A stretch of 64,000 nt of DNA from Polycyclovorans sp002706265 (lineage in GTDB: Bacteria; Pseudomonadota; Gammaproteobacteria; Nevskiales; Nevskiaceae): assembly GCA_963973915.1 (NCBI GenBank), contig CAXBBM010000009.1, forward strand, positions 66,499 to 130,498, in the 5' to 3' direction. Each line of letters begins with the position of its first letter. The first letter of the stretch is position 1. Shown one piece after another: positions 56,284-64,000 of the stretch. A program made the translations under genes and the position numbers. The notes beneath the pieces are model-generated. The model ran no database searches and had not been told where the DNA came from. It saw only the letters and a list, made by a program, of their open reading frames with translations.

Positions 56284-56538
56284 ATGCTCGATCCACGCTC
56301 CCTCGATGCGCTCGCCGACCGCCTCGCGCAGGCCCTGCCGCCCGGCATGAGCCAGCTGCGCCGCGAGTTGCAGGACAACTTCCGGGTCATGCTCGGCGCG
56401 CATCTGGAAAAGCTCGACCTGGTCACCCGCGAGCGTTTCGAGGTTCAGGCCGAACTGCTGGCCCGCACCCAGGCCCGGCTCAAGGCACTGGAAGCCCGCC
56501 TCGCCAGCGTGGAACAGCGCCAGGCGACCCGCCCGTAG
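56284..56538 (+). CDS. ubiK: UbiK-family accessory factor
   Basis: 84 residues. Helical: MLDPRSLDALADRLAQALPPGM, QLRRELQDNFRVMLGAHLEKLDLVTRERFEVQAELL, then a coiled coil (ARTQARLKALEARLASVE). This is the UbiK/YqiC/BMFP family that helps the ubiquinone synthesis complex in the cytoplasm. Its position directly before comM is typical in gammaproteobacteria. ATG at 56284 was preferred over a longer open frame by family length. Confidence 0.9.
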   Translation: MLDPRSLDALADRLAQALPPGMSQLRRELQDNFRVMLGAHLEKLDLVTRERFEVQAELLARTQARLKALEARLASVEQRQATRP

Positions 56539-56545
56539 CGCGCAG

Positions 56546-58042
56546 ATGAGCCTTGCCACCGTCCGTGCCCGTGCGCAAAACGGTCTGGTGGCGGATGAAG
56601 TTGTGGTTGAAGTGCACCTTGGCAACGGGCTGCCGGCACTCAACATCGTCGGATTGCCCGAGGCCGCCGTTCGCGAGGCCAAAGACCGGGTTCGCGCCGC
56701 GCTCACGGTGAGCGGTTTCAGCTTTCCGCAGCAGCGCATCACCATCAACCTGGCCCCTGCCGACCTGCCCAAGTTCGGCGGGCGCTTCGATCTGCCCATT
56801 GCCCTCGGCATCCTGCTGGCGCAACAGGCGCTGCCCGCCGGGTGCCTTGACGACCTGGAAGTGCTGGGTGAGCTGTCGCTGTCGGGCGAGATCCGCCCGG
56901 TGCCGGGGGCCCTGCCCGCCGCGCTGCAGGCGACTGAATCGGGAAGGGGCTTGATTCTGCCGGCGGCCAACCTGGCCGAAGCGCGCCTGTGCCGCGCCGC
57001 CGCCCTGTATCCGATGCACCATTTAAGTGCATTGGTGGCCGCACTCCATCAGGGCACGCTCACGCGCGCCGACACCCCCGCGCCGGTCCCGGCCTCGCAG
57101 ATGGACGCCGCCGACCTTGCCGACGTGCGCGGTCAACACCAGGCCAAGCGCGCGCTGGAAATTGCCGCCGCGGGCGGCCACTCGCTGCGCCTGATCGGCC
57201 CGCCCGGCGCCGGCAAGTCGATGCTCGCGGCGCGACTGCCCGGCCTGCTGCCACCGCTGACTGAGGCCGAGGCGCTGTCGGTGGCCAGCATCCGCTCGAT
57301 CAGTCATGAAGGCTTCGATGCCCGGCTCTGGGGCCAACGGCCTTATCGGGCGCCCCACCACACCGCCTCTGGCGTGGCGCTGGTTGGCGGCGGCGCCCAA
57401 CCACGCCCCGGCGAAATCACCCTGGCCCACCATGGTGTGCTGTTCCTCGATGAGCTACCCGAATTTCCCCGCGCGGTCCTCGACGTGCTGCGTGAGCCAC
57501 TGGAATCCGGGGTGATCGACATTTCCCGCGCGGCGCGCAAGGTGCGCTTTCCGGCGCAGTTTCAACTGGTGGCGGCCATGAACCCCTGCCCCTGCGGCCA
57601 CTTGGGCGACCCGCGCGGCCAATGCCGCTGCATGCCCGACCAGGTCAGTCGGTACCAGGGTCGGCTGTCGGGACCGCTGCTCGACCGGATCGACCTGCAT
57701 ATCACCGTCCCCAGGGTGGATGAAACCGCCCTGCTGGACGCGGCCCCCCGCGATGCCGAACGCACCAGTGTGGTGCAACAACGCACCACGGCAGCCCGAG
57801 ATCGCCAGCTCGCACGACAGGGCAAATCCAATGCCGCCATGAGCACCCGCGAGATCGACCAGCATGTGCCCCTGGACACGGCCTGCCGCGCACTGCTGCA
57901 ACGGGCCGTCGAGCAACTGGGCCTCACCGCCCGCGGACTGCACCGCGTCATCAAGGTCGGCCGCAGCATTGCCGACCTGGCCGGCGACCGGCAGGTGACG
58001 GCAACCCATATCGCCGAAGCCTTGAGATACCGGGCGCCCTGA
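56546..58042 (+). CDS. comM: ComM/YifB-type Mg-chelatase-like AAA ATPase
   Basis: 498 residues. N-terminal ChlI-like domain (LVADEVVVEVHLGNGLPALNIVGLPE), AAA core with Walker A GPPGAGKSMLA, Walker B VLFLDELPEF, sensor RAARKVRFPAQF, and C-terminal AALHRVIKVGRSIADLAG-type helix-bundle (RGLHRVIKVGRSIADLAG). ComM is a hexameric helicase that speeds branch migration in natural transformation. Its presence does not prove competence; it is widespread. ATG at 56546 lies 7 bp after ubiK. Confidence 0.95.
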   Translation: MSLATVRARAQNGLVADEVVVEVHLGNGLPALNIVGLPEAAVREAKDRVRAALTVSGFSFPQQRITINLAPADLPKFGGRFDLPIALGILLAQQALPAGCLDDLEVLGELSLSGEIRPVPGALPAALQATESGRGLILPAANLAEARLCRAAALYPMHHLSALVAALHQGTLTRADTPAPVPASQMDAADLADVRGQHQAKRALEIAAAGGHSLRLIGPPGAGKSMLAARLPGLLPPLTEAEALSVASIRSISHEGFDARLWGQRPYRAPHHTASGVALVGGGAQPRPGEITLAHHGVLFLDELPEFPRAVLDVLREPLESGVIDISRAARKVRFPAQFQLVAAMNPCPCGHLGDPRGQCRCMPDQVSRYQGRLSGPLLDRIDLHITVPRVDETALLDAAPRDAERTSVVQQRTTAARDRQLARQGKSNAAMSTREIDQHVPLDTACRALLQRAVEQLGLTARGLHRVIKVGRSIADLAGDRQVTATHIAEALRYRAP

Positions 58043-58045
58043 CCC

Positions 58046-58077
58046 AAAAAAAGAGCCGCCCGAAGGCGGCTCTTTTT
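58046..58077. terminator. Bidirectional terminator between comM and torF-type gene
   Basis: Stem AAGAGCCGCC / GGCGGCTCTT with CGAA loop, a run of seven A before and five T after. It works in both directions, for comM (plus) and the convergent porin gene (minus). Confidence 0.9.
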
Positions 58078-58118
58078 GATACAACCCAAGTCCGTCAGGA
58101 CATCACCTCCACATCGAC

Positions 58119-58847
58119 TTAAAGGCCGAATTCGTAGCCAACGCTCACGACAGCCTGCAGGTCATCACCGTCCAGGTCCGTGCCGACAAACGAAAAAGCC
58201 GGTGAGAAGCCGCTTTCGAGACTCGCAGAGATGCCGATGCTGTAGTCAAGGTACTCGTCGATCGTTGCCGGAGCGCCCGGGTCGCCAGTGGGGTTGAGCG
58301 CGACCGGGTCATCAAATGACGTGAAGCCCACATGTGCGTCGAAGCTCAACATTTCGCTGATCGGCAAGGACAGACCGAGGTAGGTGTAAAGAACCGATTC
58401 GTCCGTCAGGGCGAAGTAATCGGAAAGGCTGTAAGCCACACCGAGGGTGACCGGACCGAACCCGAGCGACCCGTAGAGTTCGAACGTGTTGTTGGACGGG
58501 TCGGGATCAGCACCCGCTTCGCCTTCTTCCGAATACCAGTAGTAAATCGCACCAATGTCATAGCCTACCGAGCCGGCTTCACCACCAAACCCGGCGTAGA
58601 GGTCGACTTCGGTGCCGCTACCTTCCGCTGACGCAAAGTTGATGGTTGACGCCCAAGTCCCGACGTAAAAGCCTGACTCAGCCGCATAGTCCAGCCCGCC
58701 GCTGACGGCAGAGCCGCCGCTTTGAGCAAGACCACGGAAAAAATACTCGCTGGTCAGACCCACATTCCCCGAAAGCTGGGCCAAGGCAGCACCCGAGAAG
58801 GTCGCCGAGCTGACCGCTGCAGCCACAGCCAAATGCTTGAAGTTCAT
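58119..58847 (-). CDS. TorF-family putative porin
   Basis: 242 residues. Signal peptide AVAAAVSSATFSGAALAQ followed by LSGNVGLTSEYFFRGLAQS, the TorF family mark, and alternating beta strands to the C terminus VVSVGYEFGL. Outer membrane beta-barrel of unknown substrate; many members lie by nitrogen-regulated or nutrient-response genes. ATG at 58847 with AGGAGAG in front. Stands alone with its own terminator. Confidence 0.88.
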   Translation of the reverse strand: MNFKHLAVAAAVSSATFSGAALAQLSGNVGLTSEYFFRGLAQSGGSAVSGGLDYAAESGFYVGTWASTINFASAEGSGTEVDLYAGFGGEAGSVGYDIGAIYYWYSEEGEAGADPDPSNNTFELYGSLGFGPVTLGVAYSLSDYFALTDESVLYTYLGLSLPISEMLSFDAHVGFTSFDDPVALNPTGDPGAPATIDEYLDYSIGISASLESGFSPAFSFVGTDLDGDDLQAVVSVGYEFGL

Positions 58848-59010
58848 CAATTACTCTCCTGAAACATCTTGAGGTTGTTCCCGTCGATCTCATGATGCGC
58901 GGGTCCCGGCTGAAGAAAAGCAATCGGCGTGCCAAGCTGGCCACACCGATCACCGATCGCCGAAACGCGAGGAAGGGTTCCGCTTTTGCTTTTGAGCCTG
59001 CAAGCGCCCC

Positions 59011-60099
59011 TTAGAACAAGCCCGCCAGGCTGAACTGATAGTTGATGCCCAGCACCAGTTCCCCGACCGACGCGCCGTCGGAGATGGCGAAGCCGTTGTT
59101 GAGAATCGCCTCTTCGTCACGGTCGGAATAGCGCGCTGCGGCGTAGGCTTCCAGCCCGGTGAGAAGCTCGTGGAACACGCCCAGCGACAGGCTCTGGCCC
59201 TCGAATGGCACGTTCTCGACGTAACCCAGCGATGCCGCCAGCCGGGTGCTGTCGTTGAGGCGCAGGGTGCCGCTGAGGAAGTAATAGTCACGATCGGGCG
59301 CACCGTCGATTTCCAGCGGCTCCCACGAGGCGCCCAGGGTCCAGTTCTCGGTGCCGTAACCGCCGTAGACGCGGGTGGCCTTGGTGCGATCGGGCAGGCC
59401 TGCGTTGAAGTTGGCGTTGGGCGTGCCGTTGAGCGTGGCGCGAATGTCGAGATATTGCGCGCCCAGCAGAATGCCGTTGGCGGCGTATTCCACGCCCACG
59501 CCGAAATCAGTCTGGCCGCCGTTGTCACGGTCGTTCTCGGCAAAGATGATCGTGGCATTGCCGGTCAGGTTGGCAATGGTCGGCGACAGGTACGTCACCT
59601 GGTTCGCGATCAATCCCTGGTCCACGGTGTCGGAGGTCAGCGCCGACAGGCCGAAGCTGGGGCCCAGCACCGGTGCCCCGGCGTTGCCGAACGGGGTGCC
59701 GGTAATGGTGCCCACGCCCGTGTTGTAGAACGGGTCCAGCCGCTGGCCGGCCTGCTTGTAGGTGGTCTCCAGCTGGCCGTATGCCAGCGTTCCGTAGGGT
59801 GAGCCCACACTCAAATACGCCTGCCGGGTGTCGTCGCTGCCGCTGGTGGTGTTGCCCGAATCAATGCCCAGCTCATAGACCGCCGTGACGCGCAGGTCGC
59901 CCTCGGCACCGCCGATGGACAGCCCGAGGTGGCTGTTGTTGCTGTTGAAGTCGAAGTCGTCCGCGCCGTCCTCAACGTCGGAGTAGCCGACTGAATAGCG
60001 CAGATCACCGTAAAGATTGGCCCCGATCTCGGCGGCCAGCGCCTGCATTGAACACAGCGCCATGACACTGCCTGCCGCGATGAGTTGCTTTGAACGCAT
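59011..60099 (-). CDS. General Gram-negative porin
   Basis: 362 residues. Signal peptide LIAAGSVMALCSMQALA, then YGDLRYSVGYSDVEDG, the beginning of the porin_4 barrel, with many beta strands (LAYGQLETTYKQAGQRLDPFY, VGVEYAANGILLGAQYLD) and the closing INYQFSLAGLF ending in Phe as required for BamA assembly. Sixteen-stranded trimeric barrel likely. ATG at 60099 has AGGAGAG upstream, as in the neighbouring TorF gene. Confidence 0.9.
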   Translation of the reverse strand: MRSKQLIAAGSVMALCSMQALAAEIGANLYGDLRYSVGYSDVEDGADDFDFNSNNSHLGLSIGGAEGDLRVTAVYELGIDSGNTTSGSDDTRQAYLSVGSPYGTLAYGQLETTYKQAGQRLDPFYNTGVGTITGTPFGNAGAPVLGPSFGLSALTSDTVDQGLIANQVTYLSPTIANLTGNATIIFAENDRDNGGQTDFGVGVEYAANGILLGAQYLDIRATLNGTPNANFNAGLPDRTKATRVYGGYGTENWTLGASWEPLEIDGAPDRDYYFLSGTLRLNDSTRLAASLGYVENVPFEGQSLSLGVFHELLTGLEAYAAARYSDRDEEAILNNGFAISDGASVGELVLGINYQFSLAGLF

Positions 60100-60381
60100 C
60101 CTTAAACTCTCCTTGGTACATAAACGGGTCAGAGACCCAGATCCCCCGAGTCCCCGCGTGTCGCTGTGGCAACGCGGCATGATCCAACATCTGTGCATCA
60201 CGCACATGACGGACACCGCTGGGGCAACGCTGCGGGCGCTGCACTTGCCTCACCACGCCGACCCGCCCGCCCTGCACCAAACCGTTGCACTGCCGGGCGC
60301 CGCCTTGCGCCCGCGGTGCGGACCTGCGGTGTGTTTTGGTGCATCACTGCAACAGCGCACTCTTTTCGTGCATCAGCCATG
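60100..60381. other. Gap upstream of the porin gene
   Basis: About 280 bases with no gene supported. It should contain the porin promoter on the minus strand; no clear -35/-10 pair or operator was picked out by eye. Confidence 0.35.
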
Positions 60382-60407
60382 AAAAAGGCGCCCTGAGGCG
60401 CCTTTTT
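60382..60407 (-). terminator. Terminator after cytochrome c5 gene
   Basis: GGCGCC / GGCGCC stem with CTGA loop, flanked by AAAAA and TTTTT, 19 bp past the cytochrome stop. Symmetric, so it could act both ways. Confidence 0.85.
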
Positions 60408-60425
60408 CATGGCCGGATGACGTGC

Positions 60426-60932
60426 TCAGATCGCGACGTCAGAACGCTCCAGCAGATGCTCAACGGCCTTGTGCACTTCGTCATCGCTGAGGCTGGCATC
60501 GCCGCCGCGCGGGGGCATCGAGTTGAAGCCCTCGATCGAATGCTTGACCAGGGTTTCAAGGCCCTTCTCGCTCAGACGCTGTGACCAGGTCGCGTTGTCG
60601 CCAATCTTTGGGGCACCCAGCACGCCGGAGATATGGCAGGCCGCGCAGACCCGCTCCACCACTTCGGCGCCGCTGTAGGGTTCGCGCGACACGGTTTCGG
60701 CGGCGCTGGCCTGGACCAGCATGTCGGGATCGGTGATCACCGTGCCAATGGGCGCCAGTCGCTCCTGCATCTGCGCCTGCGCACCCTCGTCATCGCGAAT
60801 ATCGACGCTGGCGATGGTGCCTGCCGCGATGAGACAGATTGCGAAGATGACGCCAAGCGCGGCCATCACCTTGCTGAAATTGGCCATGAAGACCTTGTCT
60901 GGGTTTTGACCGTCTTGAGGTTTGTTGCCCAC
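60426..60932 (-). CDS. Cytochrome c5-type protein, membrane anchored
   Basis: 168 residues from GTG at 60932 (GGAG seven bases upstream). N-terminal anchor FSKVMAALGVIFAICLIAAGTIA, a linker, then one class I c-type haem site CAACH and the axial Met in FNSMPPRGG. This is the cytochrome c5 family, periplasmic electron carriers. A later ATG (60887) would cut the cytoplasmic tail NPDKVF; the related proteins have such a tail, so GTG was preferred. Confidence 0.85.
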   Translation of the reverse strand: MGNKPQDGQNPDKVFMANFSKVMAALGVIFAICLIAAGTIASVDIRDDEGAQAQMQERLAPIGTVITDPDMLVQASAAETVSREPYSGAEVVERVCAACHISGVLGAPKIGDNATWSQRLSEKGLETLVKHSIEGFNSMPPRGGDASLSDDEVHKAVEHLLERSDVAI

Positions 60933-61020
60933 CGGCTGCTCCAACGCGATTTTTTGAATACGGGGGCGCGAGTTTACCCGAGCACGTGGCGCTCGCCCAC
61001 TGCTTTGCGCTTGCCGCGAT

Positions 61021-62154
61021 TCAGCCGGGGCGCAAACCCTGCTGCCAGTCGGCCAGGCGCTGCGTTCGCGCGGCCGCCAAAGCCCGGGCGATGGCCGGGC
61101 CGTGCAGGCCCTCAACCCGTACATCGCGTGCCTGCAACGCCACCGCCTGATCCCGTGCGCCCCGCCAGAACGCCGTCGGGTCCGGTCGCTGTGCGATCCT
61201 GGCCAGCACCGCATCGACCGCCAGCACACGATCGAACAGAGGGGTCGGGCGAAACGCTGCCATGCGCTCCAGGCGCTGCAGCAGCGCGGCGGCGGCGAGC
61301 CCGTCGGCAAGGCGCAGATCGGGCGCAGCGTCCAGGTAGCGGTCGACCAGGGTCGCGATGTCTTTGGGCATGCGCAGGCGCGCGCAGGCCTGCACCAACT
61401 GCGCAGCGGTGGCCTGCGCGGCGGCCGGCGCCATCAACGCCGCCACCCTCACGGCCAGCTCGGCGTGATCCTTGGCGGCCTGGTCGAGCGCCCTCAGCGA
61501 CGCCGACACGTGGGCGGCGGGCAGCCAGTCAAACCAGTCCGTCAGACCGCCCAGCAGCTGCAACGTGGAGAAGTAGACACTGGGCGCCGGGCTTTCGCTG
61601 ATGGCCCGCGCGGTTTCCTGCCAGACGCGCTCGGCCGACAGTTCGCGCAGCGCGCCACCGGCGTTGAGCTGGCGGCACAGGGCCACGGTCTCGTCGGCGA
61701 CGCGAAAGCCCAGCGGGGCAAAACGCGCCGCGAATCGCGCCAGCCGCAGCACCCGCAACGGGTCTTCGCTGAACGCGGGCGAGACGTGCCGCAGGCAGCG
61801 GTTTTGAAGATCGCGCTGACCGCCGTGGGGATCGATCAGGGCGCCCGATTCATCCTGGGCGATGGCATTGACGGTGAGGTCACGTCGCACAAGGTCCTCT
61901 TCCAGCGTGACATCGGCCGCCGCGTGCACGACGAAGCCCTGATGCCCCGCCGCGGACTTGCGTTCGGTGCGCGCCAGCGCGTGCTCTTCGCGGGTCTGCG
62001 GATGCAGGAACACCGGAAAATCACGCCCCACCTGCGTGAAGCCGGCAGCGCGCATCTGCTCGGGCGTGCTGCCCACCACCACCCAGTCACGCTCGTGGGG
62101 CGTAAAGCCCAGCAGGGCATCGCGCACCGCGCCGCCCACCAGATACCGCTTCAC
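61021..62154 (-). CDS. cca: CCA tRNA nucleotidyltransferase without HD domain
   Basis: 377 residues from GTG at 62154. Class II nucleotidyltransferase: YLVGGAVRDALLG, ERDWVVVGSTPEQM (metal-binding DxD-like site), RRDLTVNAIAQDE, DPLRVLRLARFAARF and the base-recognition EDPLRVLR region. E. coli Cca (412 aa) has a C-terminal HD phosphohydrolase; here the matching region reads SLRALDQAAKDHAEL and no HD metal motif is seen, so phosphatase activity is probably absent. Start overlaps the slt stop by 4 nt. Confidence 0.92.
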   Translation of the reverse strand: MKRYLVGGAVRDALLGFTPHERDWVVVGSTPEQMRAAGFTQVGRDFPVFLHPQTREEHALARTERKSAAGHQGFVVHAAADVTLEEDLVRRDLTVNAIAQDESGALIDPHGGQRDLQNRCLRHVSPAFSEDPLRVLRLARFAARFAPLGFRVADETVALCRQLNAGGALRELSAERVWQETARAISESPAPSVYFSTLQLLGGLTDWFDWLPAAHVSASLRALDQAAKDHAELAVRVAALMAPAAAQATAAQLVQACARLRMPKDIATLVDRYLDAAPDLRLADGLAAAALLQRLERMAAFRPTPLFDRVLAVDAVLARIAQRPDPTAFWRGARDQAVALQARDVRVEGLHGPAIARALAAARTQRLADWQQGLRPG

Positions 62155-64000
62155 GGCCGCTGGGGCGCCGTCACCGGACGCAGGGCGGCCGTGGCGCGCT
62201 GCGGCTCGCCGGTGCTCAGCCAGGCGTACACCGCCTGATGCCACATCAGCTTGCCGATGTAGTTGCGCGTTTCGTTGTAGGGCACGTTCTCCATCCAGAT
62301 GTCGGCGTCCTTGGGCGTTTCCGGCAACCAGCGATCCACGGCGCCGGCGCCGGCGTTGTACGAGGCAATCGCCGGCATCCATTGGCCGTCGAACCGCTGG
62401 AAACGCTCGGCAAGGTAACGGGCACCCAGCGCCACATTGCGCGCGGGCTGGTAGAGCGCTTCAACGTCCGGTCGCGGCAGGTTGTGGCGCTGCGCCACCC
62501 CGCGGGCCGTGGGCAGCAACAACTGCATCAGGCCGTAGGCATTGGCGTGCGAGCGGGCACGGGGCTCGTACAGACTCTCCTGCCGGATCAGGCCGTAGAT
62601 CAGCGCCGCGGGCAGCCCGCTCTCGGCCGCCGCACGCGCCACCAGCGCGTCATACGGCCGCGGATACAGGCGTTCGAAATCATCAAAGATGCGCGCGCTG
62701 GTCGAGGACGCAACGCCGTTCACCCACCAGCCTTGGGCAAAGGCAAACTGGGACAACTGATCGTAGGTCGGCATGTCGCGGCCGGCGAAAAAGGCAAACC
62801 ACTCCAGGTTGAACCTCGGCCGCAGGTCCAGGGCGTGCAGTTCGCGCATGCGCTGCACCGCCGGGTCGTCATTGAACGCCTTTTGCACCGCCGGGTTGAG
62901 CGGCGCACCGGGGTGCGGCTGCGGCACCAGGGCCACGCCCAGCCGCTCGGCCGCCAGCAGGGCATAGACATTGTTGGCCGACAGCAGCAACTGGTAGTCA
63001 CCGCGCGCGCTGTCGAGGCCCTTGCGCTTTTCATCCACCCGCGCCCGCCAGTAGCGCCAGCGCGGATCGGCCATCAGGGTGGCGGGCAACACGGCCAGCC
63101 AGCGGTCGGCCTTCTCGAACTCGCCCGCCCACAGCGCCGCGCGGACCCGCCACTCATGCACGCGCTCGTCATCCGACGCCAGACCGGCGCGGGCAAAGGC
63201 GGTGAGGGCCGCAGGCTCGCGGCGCCACGACAGCCGCAGCCCCACCGCGTTCCAGATCGCTGCGCGCTGCGCCTCGGTGAGACGATCCCAGCCGGCGAGC
63301 CGCGGCGCCATACGCTGCGCCGCGTCCGCATCGGCCGCCACCCAGCGGTTCCAGCCGCTGAACAGGTCATCCCAGGGCAGCGTTGCCGGCGGCGCGTCCC
63401 GCAGGGCCGGAATGGCCGTGGCGGGCGCGGTCCGCAAGGCCAGCCGCCGAGCATAGGGGGCGCGCTCGTTCTCCGGCAGCATCTTCAACAGGAACCGCGA
63501 CAGACCGAACTCGTTGGCGGCCAGCGCCCGTTCGAAGCGCTCGATCACCAGCGACGAGGGCCGTCCTCCCCGAGCCGCCAGCCACTCGAACGGCCGATCA
63601 CAGGCGCTCGGCATCGAGCGCCCGGTCTTGAACGCGGCCTGGATCTGCGGCACCAGCACAGCCGGGTCCTGCCCGGTTTCGAGCCCGGCACGCAGCCGCG
63701 CGCATTGCAGATCGACCACCGACACATCGGCCGGCACCTCGGCCCACAAGGTCGCCCAGGCCTGACGCCGCGCCAGACTGCGCCACCATTCGCGCTGCAG
63801 ATCTCGGTTCTCGACATGATCCGGGTGCGCCGCGCGGAAGGCGCGCCAGGCGTCGTCCGCTTCCGGGCGGTCGCGGGCAATCAAACGCCGCACCGCGGCG
63901 GCATCGAGGTACGGCGCCAGAATGTAACGCTGCAGCGCCGCTGAGCGGGGCGGCGCTTCGCCCCGCTCGATGGCGGCCAGCGCCTGCATGAACGCGTCGC
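62151..64000 (-). CDS. slt: Soluble lytic murein transglycosylase Slt, 5' end cut
   Basis: 612 codons after the first internal ATG, and the frame stays open to the window edge (DAF before that Met), so the true start lies beyond 64000. Superhelical alpha-repeat body (RWRYWRARVDEKRKGLDSARGDYQ) then the catalytic domain: AAESGLPAALIYGLIRQESLYEPRA with the catalytic Glu in RQES, AYGLMQLLLPTARGVA, and NVALGARYLAERFQRFDGQWMPAIASYNAG. Periplasmic enzyme cleaving peptidoglycan to 1,6-anhydro-muropeptides. Coupled to cca. Confidence 0.93.
   Translation of the reverse strand, partial: DAFMQALAAIERGEAPPRSAALQRYILAPYLDAAAVRRLIARDRPEADDAWRAFRAAHPDHVENRDLQREWWRSLARRQAWATLWAEVPADVSVVDLQCARLRAGLETGQDPAVLVPQIQAAFKTGRSMPSACDRPFEWLAARGGRPSSLVIERFERALAANEFGLSRFLLKMLPENERAPYARRLALRTAPATAIPALRDAPPATLPWDDLFSGWNRWVAADADAAQRMAPRLAGWDRLTEAQRAAIWNAVGLRLSWRREPAALTAFARAGLASDDERVHEWRVRAALWAGEFEKADRWLAVLPATLMADPRWRYWRARVDEKRKGLDSARGDYQLLLSANNVYALLAAERLGVALVPQPHPGAPLNPAVQKAFNDDPAVQRMRELHALDLRPRFNLEWFAFFAGRDMPTYDQLSQFAFAQGWWVNGVASSTSARIFDDFERLYPRPYDALVARAAAESGLPAALIYGLIRQESLYEPRARSHANAYGLMQLLLPTARGVAQRHNLPRPDVEALYQPARNVALGARYLAERFQRFDGQWMPAIASYNAGAGAVDRWLPETPKDADIWMENVPYNETRNYIGKLMWHQAVYAWLSTGEPQRATAALRPVTAPQRP

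Overview
The window is a chromosomal segment of a high-GC gammaproteobacterium. The core genes (uvrA, ssb, argS, hemD/hemX/hemY, two P-II genes around amtB, ubiK-comM, cca-slt) keep gammaproteobacterial arrangements. A two-domain fatty acyl-CoA reductase of the Marinobacter type and many porin or outer-membrane genes point to a hydrocarbon or wax-ester using lineage, perhaps Nevskiales-like. The taxonomy is inference from gene content only.

Left part (about 1.9-31.9 kb) is accessory DNA, by eye less GC-rich in much of its length than the core. It starts beside a truncated DUF4394 lipoprotein gene. From 16.8 kb leftward runs one tightly overlapping operon: three tyrosine recombinases, a small coiled-coil protein (a layout like Tn554 TnpABC and the gamma-mobile-trio elements), then an MmeI-like adenine methyltransferase, a 260-residue unknown protein, an SF2 helicase and a GIY-YIG nuclease. 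An RloC/PrrC-like ATPase with a zinc-hook CxxC and a possible anticodon-nuclease triad follows. This reads as a mobile element carrying a DNA-modification defence system and probably a back-up tRNA nuclease.

From 16.8 to 31.9 kb lies a second accessory block: a zinc-finger protein, an orphan antitoxin, an OLD-family nuclease, and a divergent heavy-metal locus. The metal locus has cadR and ynfA on the plus strand. On the minus strand are a CDF transporter, two small envelope proteins, czcC, czcB with a histidine-rich tandem repeat, a second CDF, czcA and a fused fatty acid desaturase, behind a MerR-type promoter. Next to ssb is a decayed 5' end of a recombinase gene. It and its 49-bp upstream flank match the start of the intact recombinase gene at 16.8 kb, so two related elements appear to have accreted in tandem at the 3' end of ssb.

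Right part (31.9-64 kb) is core chromosome: ssb and an MFS transporter, uvrA, the acyl-CoA reductase, a long TonB-like protein, DAHP synthase, uvrD, mtfA-like peptidase, argS, a hemDX fusion with hemY and two DUF4124 genes. It continues with glnK-amtB behind a sigma-54 promoter and a second P-II gene, ubiK, comM, a TorF-type porin, a general porin, a cytochrome c5, cca without an HD domain, and slt cut by the window edge. Several clear hairpin terminators are present. No rRNA, tRNA or CRISPR was found.
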